Positions 39,901 to 52,212 of a DNA stretch of 64,000 nucleotides are shown here, piece after piece. Origin of the DNA: Trichoplax adhaerens (lineage: Eukaryota > Placozoa > Uniplacotomia > Trichoplacea > Trichoplacidae); NCBI RefSeq assembly GCF_000150275.1, contig NW_002060946.1:2871454-2935453 (forward strand), written 5' to 3'. Within the stretch, counting starts at the first letter, position 1. Every line of letters starts with the position of its first letter. Below the pieces are notes generated by a model that worked only from the letters and a program-made list of their open reading frames with translations, was not told the DNA's origin and searched no databases. Position numbers and translations under genes: made by a program.

Positions 39901-41413
39901 ACTTCCAGAAATGCTTAGCAATCGACATTATGATTTCAACTATCAAGAAACTAGTTTCTTGAAGAAAGAAGTAACCTTTTTGCCGGTAAGAAGATTAATT
40001 TTGTAACAGTAATGAATTTGTTATTTGAATATGAAATTAATTGTTACCATTACCTCATTTTTCGATGTTCCTATTTTTCCTTATCAGTAACATTCTATAA
40101 TATACATTTTTTTCCATAAAATTAACCTCATAATATTTGGGTATATCCGATAAATTTAGGGCGATCAATTGACTTTAATCTGTACTTATAACACCGCAAA
40201 GAGACCCAAGGTCACAGTGGTAAGTTTTTAAGATTTTACTCAGTAACTTATTCGTTTATTCGTTATTTCTATGCAGCAATCACTCGTCAAACAGAAATTT
40301 ACAATAAGCTATTGAATAAATATCGTTGTGTTGCTTAAAATTATTTTATTTGATACAGTGAAATGTATTACATCATTTTTGTCTGATTCTATAAAAAACT
40401 TCTTACAACATAACGTTTCTGCTAAGGTATTTCTAGTTTAATAACTAGTTTTAAATATATTAATTAACAGGGTGGAATCGCTACTCGTGACGAAATGTGC
40501 TTGGCTTACTTACTGTATTATCCAAAAGTAGACTTATCTGTTTGCTTTTCCTCGAATAATTATATTCATTATCTCAACTATTTCCAGACTTTGAAAGAGT
40601 AAGTTCATTGTTTTACAGTAAACTATTATAAGAACCTTATGATTGTGAAAATGAAGGTTTATGCTGTTCTATAGGTTATTTAATATTTTGCAGCTATTTA
40701 AATCTTCAAACGCCATTATTCAAACTATAGCTTTATTATATATTTTATATCTACATCATATTCTGTACAGCGAATGAAAATAATTTTGTTATCTGACTAA
40801 CCTTAATTACTGGGTAGATCTATTTGTTGATGTTGATATAGTCCAGTATCTACCGATAAATTAACTTTATTACATGATTAGTTCTTTCATACATATATTA
40901 AAACAATCTAGTAACAATCCATAATATATGTTCTTCATTATATAGAGCTGGCTTAACGCCTCCTTATAATAAGTATCCATCGAAACCACCTTATGCTTGG
41001 AACGTTATTCGTAATTCTACCATTGGTAAAGGAATCCATCTAAAAAACCTTTACGAACTGGATAATTCAGTAAAGCCGCAACAATATTGTGCAGCTCGTA
41101 ATCATGTCCTTCTTCAACCGGTTAGTCTTCCCTAAAAAGTTATTTTCAATATTACAGTACACTCGCATAAATTACAATAATGATAAGAATTACTAGTGCT
41201 GAGCTACGTAAGATTATAATGACGGTATAATTTTTATTTTGTTTGCAGAGTGGACAAATGGACATCCCTAAATATGTTAAATATCATACCAATCAACGCT
41301 TACAAAATAGTTTTACCGAAACTACTACCGGTGCGGCTTCTAAAACCCATTTTTCGGTTCTACTCATGTGCATACTTCCACTCTTTGCGTACTTGTTAGC
41401 AAGACAATTCTAA
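36946..41413 (+). CDS. MOXD1-like: DOMON/copper monooxygenase (MOXD1/DBH family), tandem copy 3
   Basis: Third tandem paralogue. Exons: 36946-37221, 37431-37577, 37764-37940, 38134-38217, 38412-38591, 38764-38866, 39273-39439, 39608-39665, 39861-39985, 40160-40219, 40471-40598, 40946-41120, 41249-41413; 614 residues, the longest of the three. Extra length comes from exon 12, which adds 20 or so residues rich in Pro, Tyr and Lys before the conserved QQYCAARNH segment, and from a longer last exon. Seen: signal peptide (1-18), DOMON, and all copper ligands: HH at 242-243, HYDNP histidine 314, HTH at 393/395, DEMC methionine 468. A Thr-rich stretch precedes a hydrophobic C-terminal segment, compatible with a GPI or membrane anchor. 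The gene converges on UBE2N, with 2 kb between the two stop codons. Confidence 0.92.
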
Positions 41414-43396
41414 GCGCACCATGTATTCTGGCAATATATTAACGTGTTAAGGAAATAGAGATCTTATCTGTTGTAGTAATTACTAGAATACAATATCCCA
41501 ACCTTAACATTTTTAAACAATAATTTCTAACGAAAGCGTTTCGCCCAGATGATTGCTTCTTGTCATGGGTATATTACTTAAATCTAGATTTAATTTTTTA
41601 TATTAAATTGAGCAGTTAATATTTTATGACTATGAATACTTGAGGAAGTAATAAAAGGTGTGATTGTATTTTAAGCCTAATTTTAGGACGAATCTATCTA
41701 AAATCAAAGGGCATGTAATATATTGATACTAAGAAAATTACTACTACTAGTGTACATGTCACGTACACACCCCATTTTCGTATAACTAGCACTGTATCCG
41801 TTCCATGAATGGGGAAAAATTATACTGCTACAATTACAGCAGATTTATTTCCTTTATGGTTATGGACGTATGTTGGAGTGAAAAGTTATTATGAACGTAC
41901 ACAATTTATATAACCTCTCGAGTTCGTTATTCACTGTTATTTCTTTTCACGATATCAGCTACCAATGTCTGTAGTAGTTAATGATAAAACATTTTTTCAA
42001 CTCTACTGTATCTTATGCCATTTGGTTGTAGCACTCAATAAGGACCGATAGTCTCTGTATTCAACCAAGCTAAATATTACCTTGCCATTAGATTTTTACG
42101 AAATTATTATTATTATACAAGTTTTTACTACATCAGCTGCTCCAGTAAATATCTATAGCTACTGATGATATAAAACAAATCCCCAATAAATCAAGTATGC
42201 GCATAATCTACTATTTAATTATATGAAAAAAGTAGGTGGATGTGTTCATTATAATTTAATAGTTTATTCGTTTTGTTTTACAGTTAGTATCCTGAAGTCT
42301 AGTAATAAATTATCAATTGACTATCGTTTTCGTTTATCGAATGTACTTCACGCTGATATGAATAAATTGTAGACTCCTGTATCTGCTATATAGCAATTCT
42401 TTCTTAGTGTCTCAAATTTGAAATAAATGGCTTGAAGCAGATATTCACGAGTATGCCATCCTACGCGTAAATATGTTATTGCAATGATTTTGACCCTGTT
42501 TTGGTGGTCCTGTGCGCCTCGCCGGTGTGATACATGTACACGGAAATAACATTAGTGTGGTATAGTTAAACGCATTAGTATTACACATTTACGTTTAATA
42601 TGTATTAGCCTAGTTACGAGAAAGCTTAGAATGACATGTAGCTTGAACTAGGTAATAATCTTAGAAAAGAATTTTTTATTAGATCATAATTTCATCTATT
42701 AGTTAATTGTAATATTGTAGTAGCTTAAAAAGTGGATGAACGTTTAAAATACGATATACTGTGCATTTCTAACGGCTAAATTACGAGTATGATTTCTATC
42801 GAGCAGATAACTTTTGCTTCTATCTGTTGAAACGTTAAATGTCTCTCTCTCCGATGTGATCTACTATTGATACGTTAGTATGAATCTCATTAATACGCAT
42901 AGTATGATGAACCTTTATTGCCATTAATACGCTAAAATTTTTGATTCAGTTCTGGTGACACAGCAAACGACAATAAAAGCAAGTGGTAAATAGCCGTAGC
43001 CCTATAACATAACACTATACATGGTATTAGATCACATATAATTAACAAAATGTGGTTGATGTGATGGTGAATGAAATCAGTAACGTAACAAAGTTATCAT
43101 AAAATTGCTATCTGTCATAACTACTAAGAACGCGACATTCACGTTCGGATATATGCTGGTCATGAAAGCTGATTGATTGTAACCTGTGACCAATGAAGTA
43201 TTGTCAATATAATAGTACAAGAAAACCTAACATTTAATATAAGCAAAACTGACAAGGATTTAATTATTGAAACAAGTAATTGTTTTATACATTCGGTCGA
43301 AGAATAGTTTACGATCGGAAAGTGGCTATAACAGTTATTAGTTACACTTTTTCTGTTACTTCCTTTCTTGCTTGATTACTATCGAGGACCTATCAG
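41414..43396. other. Convergent spacer between monooxygenase copy 3 and UBE2N
   Basis: About 2 kb of AT-rich DNA expected to hold the 3'UTRs of both genes. No ORF with domain signal, RNA gene or repeat was recognised. Confidence 0.55.
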
Positions 43397-46300
43397 TTAG
43401 CTTTTCACACCCTCGCTAAAAGCATATAGTCGTGTCCATGTCTTGGCTATGATTTTAAAGTAGCAAGTTAGTAGCGATTTCGAGTATACGCGAAAGCAGT
43501 ACAAAATACACCGATATTGTAATTGCGGTAAAACTAGTACAGGGTAATAGCAGTTATGATAATTGAAAATCATACCAAGCCGTAATGTAATCGTCAAAGA
43601 AATTACTTTCTACAATTATAGAGTACTAGAGTTACTGTAATTTATTATGATATCAAATTAGAAGCAGCAAAGATAGCACTAAAACAAATCGTAATAAGCT
43701 CCAAAAGACCTTACCAGTTTCGATGGCACGCACTTCGTCCGATTTCCATAACTCTGCTACATCGTTGGCTAGAGGATCATCAGGGTTTGGAGCACTAAGT
43801 AAAGCCTGAATTGATAGCAACACGGTACGAATTTGTAATGCTGGACTCCATTTATCTGTTTGAAAATGCAAGAATGGTAACTTTATGCAAATGGATATGT
43901 TTTTAAAAGATAAAAAATTAAAGCTATAAGATTTATAACATACTACGTTACTACAGTTGCACCACGAACGTACTGGAAATTAATCATAGACATTGCGAAG
44001 ATTTTTGAAGTTCCATTTAACTTTAAAAATGTAATCATTAACTACCATGCATAGCTTGCTCTAGGGTCTAAGATTTGGACATATATATTTTTGTCTATTT
44101 TATGCATTGAAGATACTTTAATAGATAATATGTAATTCTATTATACGACATATCTCAGATACGTTTAACAAGTCAAGACGAAATAACAATAATGGTGAAA
44201 TCCTGTTGTTCATTGGTAAAATCATCGAAGCCTTACCTTTCAAAATATCTAAGCATATACGGCCTAATTTGTCAATATTAGGATGATAAATTCTGGTTAC
44301 AAATCGGACTTTTGGTGCAGCCATAGGGTAATCTTCTGGTAGAAAAAGTTCTAACTTGAAACATCCTCCTTCAAAGGGTGACTATAGTAATACAAATATA
44401 ATAGTTCGCTGATCAAAACTATGAAGATTTTTATTTGCATGAGAGCGGCCATTTGTTTAAGCAAATTTCGTGTAAAGACTAGAACTGGCAGCTATAAATT
44501 CGTTGCGGTAGTTAATACTGTAAGGTGATTTAATAATTCTTTGTTTGCATAGTTATGACCTATTGTAGTCAAATCCTCAGTACCTGAAAGATTGATCTAC
44601 TGTAGTTTATAAACTCATTTCTTTAGACTGCTTAAAGCTTCTATATTAAAATATTGCTATAGAAATTTCATCGATTTATTAAATCGTTTGCCCTACATCT
44701 TTTGGACCGTTCACTTCAACGTGAAAGTATCGGGCATTTTGCTCATCAGGAAGAGCTTTAATTCCAGGAACAGGTTCATTAAGCAACCTTTCAGTTTCCT
44801 ATTTATATTTCGGAAGTAATTCAATGATAATATTAGTTTTCCTAATGGAACAAAGTCCTACATAGAAGATTCTATCATGTGAAAGTCAGTTTAATTGTTG
44901 CATTGGCGAGAAACAATGCATCGATGCAAATTATATTAATATGCTTACATTTAAAATATTGAAAATTAATAAGAAAATGAAAGAGGTATTTCAATCAGCA
45001 CATCTAATTAAGAATTAATTCTGTATTTTACCCATTTCTATTTAAATATCAGTAAAATAACAAGTTATATAAAGTACTGTACAGTATTGCAAATAAAAAA
45101 AGTAAAAATCTTTCCATCTGTGTGCTGCAAAAATGTGATCGGCGTCCATTCAAGACTGCTGTAGTACACGCTCGTCTGGATAACAACAACAAAAATAGCC
45201 CAATTTTGATTCATACATTGTGCTCATAATTAATTTATTATACGCGTATTATTATTTATTCATGATCATTTCGTGCGTGATGATAATCGTGTAAAATTGC
45301 TATAGACTGTGAAGTAGTACCAATCAATCATCGCCTGATGATATTTGAATTTAGAGTTGGGCACCATCGAGGTAAAGGAAGAAAATTGTTTTTTTCTTCC
45401 ATTTTACCTCGATTTACTATCCAGTTCGTTATCGTGCATCGCGCAGGAAATCTGCTTACTGTAACATAGACCAGGCTTACTGAACGATACGGTACTGTAC
45501 GGTACCTGGTAACAGGCGCTAGACCGTTGGCAATATGGTACTTGGAGTACAGTACAATACTGTAGCAGAGACTCTGTACGACTGTACTCTACTGTACACT
45601 GTACAGTACAGTACTGTATCTACTGTACTTTGTGGACTGGTACAGCACGGAATGGAAAGTCATCGAGCAACAAACTCACATACAAGTTTGCGAAATTTTC
45701 AAATATTAACAAGTTGCGACCTATTTCCGTACTAGATTTTTCAATTGGTTATAATAATTGACAGTCCATGCTTATAATACTATTGACAGTATACATATCT
45801 ACAGGATAAGCATAAAATGTAACATTCATTACCAACGAATGAGTGGAGTGCACACAGTAGAGTAGGTGCAATTGTACATGGATCGGTGTGATAGATCAAT
45901 CTAGCAATCTTGACTGAAACATGAACAGTATAATAGTTCAGTAAGCAATCCCCCAAAAACTTCATCATGGCTATTACACGAGAGCCTGAATAATAATACT
46001 TATTGCGCTATAAACTTGAGCAAATCTCTAAATCTGCAGATGATAGAATTTACAAATCATAAGACAACAATTTTAGCTCATTTGTTTGTATCTTATAGAA
46101 AGATATTTGGAATAACAGCCAACATATCATAAGACAACAATTTTAGCTCATTTGTTTGCATCTTATAGAAAAATATTTGGAATAACAGCCAACATTTTAT
46201 AGACAATGTTATTGTAAATTTTACAACCGTAGTACGATAGTTCAAAAAGGAAGTGTAATTTTTAGCAGACTACGTATTAAGTGCATACTATAGAAACGTT

Positions 46301-47866
46301 AGCGGTCGCATCCATAAACGTCGCTTACGATTATTATAGAATTCATTTGAACGTGTTGAGTAGTACACTTCAGGATGTGTCGTAGAATTATTCAAAAATG
46401 TTTTCAACCTTTAATACAGTATATTCCAGGATTATTTCAAGTAGACGACACTGAAGTGGCATACCTTATCGCACAGGTATTCATTGTACCGTTAGTTATA
46501 CGTGTAAAAGGAGAGAATTTTATCGCGTTGAACTAGCATTGTAATTAAAATTTCGTGGCTGCAAAATTAGGCTCATAAAATGTAATTGTACTCTTGAAGA
46601 ATAAATAGACATGATGGAAGATTTGCGGTTTGGATAGAAATTTGAAAGATAAAATTGTTGATGTACAGTATACTGAGATTTATGTTAATGTCAATCCAAT
46701 AGAGATTACCATAATGCGTAATAGATCTTTCTTCGATAAAAGATTAAGCGGTCATTTTCACTTAGGCAGAGAAACAAAGCACCACCATAACAATCGTCAA
46801 TAAAATAGCAGCGTACTACAGAATGCTAAAAAGTTTACGGCGAAAGTGTCTAATACTACTACAGTACAGCAATTACCTTCATACATCAGCTTGCATTATC
46901 AAGCGTCTGCAGTGAAGATAAGCATTTCTTCTGCCGATTCGCATCATAGTATAAAAATCGTAACATCTTGGCAAGCAAGATCCATTCTATAGGCGGACTA
47001 ATACAGTTTGATATGAGAGACGCAGTCACATCATTCAAATAAATTTATTATAAATGGGTATGCTTTGAATAGCAAAGGATGATGTGTAAATTAGTGTCTT
47101 TAAAGTTCAGACACGTTCCGTAATCATTCCTCGAATCTCTAAGGCACCTTTGCACTTCCGTTCTTAGTGACAAGTGTACTGCAGTCGTACGATGATGGAT
47201 GGACTATTATTCCAGTTGACAGAAAGGTAAAGAATCACAGATTTGAGCACAAAACCGTAGTCGATAAATATGGAGCTCAACATAATTATCCAAGATAGAA
47301 TAGAGAGATGTTAATACTGTACATTCCATGAATGAGTACTCGTAATGAATTAAAATACGTAATTACGTTATCATCTAACCTCAACTTATCAAGACTATCA
47401 TAGCGTGGCTAAGGGGTAGAAGGAAAGACCCTTAAGTTAACCGTGATAATCGCGTACTTTAGTCAAGGTTATACCATACAATTGGTGGAGTTTGGAGACA
47501 GTTGAGGTAAATTATTATTTACAACAACGAGTTGTAGACCATCGAAGTAAAAGAAAAAGCTTTTTTTTTCTTTTACCTCGACGGTATGTTGTAGACTACC
47601 AACGTCAACGGGATCACTAGGCTAAAACGCTAGCCCACAGTGCAGTCAAGACTAGTCAAGACATTGGAGCAAACGCAACATTGGACACCGAGTCAAGCGA
47701 AAGTACTGTAGGTCTACAATTATTACCGCATGTATATCCGCAAAAAAAGGAAAGAAATATTCAATGGTGGTTGTCATTTTGTAAAATTTTAGGTAGGTAT
47801 GGTCGTTTACAGGTTGTATAGCACACTACTTACCTTTAAGATCCTTCTTGGTAGTCTACCTGCCAT
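43397..47866 (-). CDS. UBE2N: Ubiquitin-conjugating enzyme E2 N (Ubc13)
   Basis: E2 enzyme that, with a UEV partner (Mms21-unrelated Mms2/UBE2V type), builds K63-linked ubiquitin chains in DNA damage tolerance and immune signalling. Exons in transcript order: 47834-47866, 44697-44798, 44237-44381, 43715-43855, 43397-43446; 156 residues, against about 152 in the family. Seen: start [11 protein letters not shown], the [17 protein letters not shown] active-site block with catalytic cysteine 88 and the HPN motif, then the [14 protein letters not shown] helix region and a C-terminal TWTRLYA. Near-identity to animal UBE2N makes the call firm. The 33-base first exon was found by looking for the conserved LPRRI start; it fits phase and is followed by GTAAGT. 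Intron 1 (44799-47833, 3 kb) is very long for this window and holds hairpins, a tandem duplication and GTAC-rich sequence. Confidence 0.96.
45366..45413. repeat. Long inverted repeat 1 in UBE2N intron 1
   Basis: ATCGAGGTAAAGGAAG pairs with CTTCCATTTTACCTCGAT across a loop rich in T, with a two-base bulge. The ATCGAGGTAAA core is shared with the inverted repeat at 47538-47585. Confidence 0.75.
45480..45645. repeat. GTAC/CAGTAC-rich palindromic repeat block 1
   Basis: Dense GTAC, TACTGTAC and CAGTAC units, including ACTGTACAGTACAGTACTGT-like self-complementary runs near 45600. It is inside UBE2N intron 1. ORFs read across it are artefacts of the repeat. Confidence 0.7.
46056..46195. repeat. 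Tandem duplication, two 70-bp units
   Basis: Two nearly identical 70-base units beginning ATCATAAGACAACAATTTTA and ending AACAGCCAACAT. They differ at about two positions, so the duplication is recent. Inside UBE2N intron 1. Confidence 0.92.
47538..47585. repeat. Long inverted repeat 2 in UBE2N intron 1
   Basis: ACCATCGAAGTAAAAGAAAAA pairs, with two mismatches, with the sequence ending CTTTTACCTCGACGGT. Related to the inverted repeat at 45366-45413. It lies about 250 bases downstream of the UBE2N first exon in transcript direction. Confidence 0.75.
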
Positions 47867-50022
47867 CTTTTCGATTGGAAAAGTCTAACTAGTCGGGTAA
47901 ATGACTGGGTCCTCCTCACTCCTCAGACGGCAAAGTCAAAAGTACTACTACAGTAACAGTTACAGCCATGGACATGAGAATAGAAATTCTCTTGGAAGCC
48001 GCTGATCTACCGTACGAACTTCACCAGTACAGTACTTTTTCAAGTCATCTTCAGTTTGCTGTACTGTACACTGTGCAGGATGTACAGTACAGTACAGTAC
48101 TGACAGTAGGGTTAAAAACTACAGTACAGAAGAACGTGAAACCAATAGAAACTGTACTTACTCCAGTCACGTACGGATACAGTACTACAGTATACAGTGT
48201 ACACTAGACTGAACTGTCAGAGTTGTCAGCGCTAAATGAATTCATTTATTAATGGCTTCTTGAGCGCAGTTCCCAATTGCTTGCAATACTCGTTGTCAGT
48301 CTTATGCATTGGAAGAAAAACTAAGTGATACTACTGTATTTTGATTACAACGCTGTACAAGATTGAGGATTAGACCTGAGAAAGGTTTGGTTCGGTTCAA
48401 ACCGTTATGATCTACTGTAGAATGAGGATTGAACTGCTTGTACGGCAATATAGATTTAGTATGACATTTCATATAAAACCTGTAGATTGTAACTGATGTT
48501 CATTTAGCACTGAGTAATGTGACTACAGTGTACAGTACAGTGTACAGTATGCCTGCGGCAGTCTGCCGCCAAAAATACTGTAGTACTACAGTACAAAATT
48601 TTACAATGTTTATACTGTAGTTTATAGCAGTAACTTTATACTGTGTACTGTACTGTACTGTACAGTACAGTACTTTTACTACAGTACTCAGGCAATATAC
48701 AGTACGCATATGTACTCTTACATCACGTGGTTGATGCACTTACGTCAATTATTTTTGACTCTCAGCTCTCAGTAGTTCTCCATTCTCTCAGGTTTTCAAT
48801 TCTTAGATCGCTGCTATGTTGTTGCTACATTCCTTACCATCTCGCTTAGAGCATCCAATGATTAAAATACTCCAAATGCTGGTGTATGTATTGTAGAAGA
48901 ACCTCCTTGTGCTTATTACTGATTCAGCAATCAATATACTGTATGACCTACTATACGCGTACACTGCAGCGTACAAAGCAGCATAGAAGTTTCCCCTAGC
49001 TGAGTGAGCAAACTCATATACAGTAGTAATAGTAGCAAGAAAACGAGCAACACTATTTACACACTGTATCCAAAGGCAATTGCCTGATTATTGCAATTAT
49101 AAAATAGCTTTTTAATATACATTAATTATTCGTAAGGCAATGGAATAATGTGTTTTCAAGTCAGTCCATATTTTGAGAGGATCGAGCCGATTCTTACCAA
49201 CTGCTAATTCTTCAGCTACAATGCTATTAGCGATAGTATTGAGTAGATACACATTCAGTTATATGTCATAGTATAAATTAATCTTGATGATTTAAAAAAG
49301 CTGATAAATTATAATTTATGATCGAACGCGCCACCCCTTCACTCTTTGAGTACAAAATTCGTATAGTCGAATACCAAATCTTATTAAGGGTTACCTCAAG
49401 AAAATAAATAAACTATATAAAGCATTGCGGTAAAAAATAGCATACGAGTACTATCGTAACATCAATTCAAGATATCGAGAAGATTATTAATATATACGCG
49501 TATATCTTAACAGTACTAATGAACTCGGTTTGAGATCAAATATTTAGTCAATAAGATGTACAACTACCACCTTTTACTTGCAAAAGCATGTAAGAGCCAT
49601 TTTACTACAATAAAATACTCGTATATTACTATATCTACATAAATAGTTATGCTAGTTGCGCAAAACGTCAAGCTGATATCCAAGCTTGTGCTTTCAATGC
49701 ATTTACTCCTGTAATAGGAAAATAATTTTATAATAATGTATAGCTACGAACAATTGATTTCATATCAAATTTTCCGTCGTACGTCGTATACCTTAAAGAT
49801 ATACTAAATGTAATGGTATAATTTATAACAGTTTAAGAGAGAAAGCTAAATGTGCGATAGGTTAAATTAAATTCATGAATATAGGATAAAGTATATATTG
49901 CGGTATACAGAATATATATACCCGTATACAAGTATATACGTACAGTACCTATTTTTACAAATATAAGACCACCAAAAGTTCAAAACTCGAGTACTGACAA
50001 ATACACTACTAATAGAAAAATC
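47867..50022. other. Spacer between UBE2N 5' end and phospholipase 3' end
   Basis: About 2.2 kb. The first 0.9 kb is GTAC/CAGTAC-rich and includes the likely UBE2N promoter side; the rest is AT-rich and should contain the phospholipase 3'UTR. No gene was recognised; the ORFs at 47968, 48500 and 48643 are repeat-driven. Confidence 0.55.
48000..48740. repeat. GTAC/CAGTAC-rich palindromic repeat block 2
   Basis: Clusters of overlapping TACAGTAC, TGTACTGTAC and AGTGTACAGT units at about 48060-48210, 48510-48600 and 48640-48720, several of them self-complementary. Located just upstream of the UBE2N start codon. Confidence 0.7.
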
Positions 50023-52212
50023 TTAACGTCGCAAAAACTTCCAGAGCGAGCGTATAATACTTCTTTTTGATCTATCTTGTAATAAAGTGTTAACCCGGCC
50101 AATTTCATTCGCTTTTCTCTTTATGTAAGATTGAGTATCCTCTTGCATTTGCTTTAAAAAATCTTCTCGACTCTCATTTATAGCAACCTGCCTCGACAGT
50201 GGTGGATTAAAACGGTAATAGGCTCCAGCTGGGAGTATATCTTTTAAAACGTTATGAATTTCTAATCCAGATCGACCATGTAAATAAAATCCATATTACA
50301 GAATTACTTTAATGACTTCTTTTATCGATAAATTTAAAATGAAAATATCTTACTTAGAGTATCCGTAGCTGAGTCGATAATTATTTTAAACTTATTACTT
50401 AGCGAACCATCAAATTTGACTTCTTGATCGGAAGAGGGACAATAATAGCCGGTACCAAGTGAGACCAAACATTTAATGGGAGTATCTGGCCATAATAACT
50501 TGCACTCATGTAGTGCAACTGCAGCAGGGTTATTTGATACTAGGCCACCATCCTAATTAGTATACAAATCATTATATTGTTATCTTCAGAGTATAAGAAA
50601 TACAGTAAAGGATGACTCTCATATCTCGATTTAATCATCTTAATCTTAACAATAAGTTCGTTTAATACCAAGAATACGTTATTGCCAATTTTATATTCTT
50701 GAAAATAGCCAGGAGCAGCCGCCGAGGCGCGCACAGCTTCCCACGGACGAACATTATAAGTACCAGGATAATATGGTATTGCAGTTTGTTTATGGCAATA
50801 ATTTCGGAAAACGAATGGAACCGGTCGAGGCCCACTAACATGTGTGGCAATTGCAGCAACCTTTACGCAGGTTATCAAATTGAGGAAAAGATATTACGGT
50901 ACGAATACAAATTAGAATATTTTGATTAGTGACCAAACTGACGTCAAAAGCTAAGAATTAATGTTATGTTAGCGCTTTATTACTTTTGGCGTATTTGGAA
51001 TAGATATTGTTTGGATCAGCTGGTGCTTGAAGCCCATTTTTTCTCTATGTGTATATAAAGATGAAATTATTAGCAGTATCTGCCTGTTGACATGTTAATC
51101 AAGCATATTTTCGTAATTTAGTGCAATGATTGAAATCTAAAATAATCTTATGCATAAAAGTATAGTGTACAGATTTTGATACTTGAAGCAATGTACAATG
51201 TTAACACTGAATAACTGATTTGCCAAGAATACTAGTAGTAGTTTACGCATACAGTTATTGATTAATTACTAATTCCACAACACATTCAAAGTATTAGCTC
51301 AGAATTGCAATATTTACAGGTAAGTAACTGATAGCATCGAGCGTTACTAAACATAATTATTATTATTTATGTATTTATAATATTTATTTCTTTCTTAATA
51401 TAATCTACTACAATACAAGAGGTTGTCAATTTACTTCATAGCCTTTTCTAGAATATCGGTATCATAATAGGATTGATTTAAAAACAGCATGCTAGTCCCA
51501 AAGACTAAATTTCTTTTAAAGATAGCCTTGCTTAAGTTTTTATAGTCATTTTCACAACTCGACGCGCTCTGATGAACCAAGCCAAGCAAAAAAGATATTA
51601 CAGCACCCGTGCTAGTTCCACAGATGTAGTCAAACAATTGATAAGCAGGCTTGCCACATTCAGCTTCAATCTTTTTCAAAATATCGATCGCAACTAAGCC
51701 TCTATTGCAATGTAAACAGGTTTAACTATGTCAGAGGTATAATCAATGAATAATATACGGATACAAAGTATAATATTATAAAATTGCGTAATTTACTTGC
51801 ACTACTTTTGTAATGTTTCTTAATTTAGCAAAAGTGATACTGAAATAGTGCACTTCAATACAACTACGAATTACCTCATTCCTCCTCCATCAATTGCCAG
51901 TATTTTAATACCATCACGATGGGTACTGTCAGGTGCACCAATTAGCATCAAAGATAGTCTTAGATGCCCGAGTAAAGGAGGATCGATAAATTTAGATTCT
52001 GCTGTTTTCAGAAAGGTAAACAAGGTTTTATCCTTTCGAGCCAACTGTAGGGTCCATGGATCATGCAATAGTAGCTCATTCAAAATCTCACATGACAACA
52101 GTAATGATTTAACACCCTTAGAGCGATACAGATCCTTGGTAACGTGCAGTAGTTTGTCCTCACTTATGGAATGATGAAGGCCAGTTTTTTCCTGATCAGT
52201 TCTTAGGCTCAT
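50023..52212 (-). CDS. PNPLA8: Patatin-like phospholipase, PNPLA8 (iPLA2-gamma) type
   Basis: Calcium-independent phospholipase A2/A1 acting on membrane phospholipids; family members work in mitochondria and peroxisomes. Exons in transcript order: 51875-52212, 51435-51701, 50984-51044, 50669-50860, 50354-50552, 50023-50261; 431 residues. Seen: oxyanion loop DGGGMRG (108-114), nucleophile elbow GTSTG with serine 143, the PFVFRNY segment, AAPGYFQEY, catalytic Asp 287 in DGGLVSNNP, VSLGTGYY and a C-terminal YYRFNPPL block. All match PNPLA8 in order. The small 61-base exon was placed by splice phase and restores the NTPKVAA segment. Vertebrate PNPLA8 has a long N-terminal extension not found here. 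The ATG at 52212 is one possible start, but TTTATTTAG just upstream (about 52255) could be an acceptor, so an earlier exon may exist and a targeting signal cannot be judged. Confidence 0.9.

Noticed and set aside
48375-48415. GGTTTGGTTCGGTTCAAACC resembling a tRNA T-arm
   Set aside because: It is a simple inverted repeat; no acceptor, anticodon or A-box arrangement surrounds it.
47968-48849. Several 66-79-codon ORFs around 48 kb and at 45535
   Set aside because: Their translations are runs of VQYST/TVLYC-type residues produced by GTAC repeats; no gene.
50861-50880. Upstream extension of the phospholipase exon giving TCVKVAA, similar to the PNPLA8 sequence
   Set aside because: No acceptor lies between it and an in-frame stop; the 61-base exon at 50984-51044 supplies this region with correct phase.
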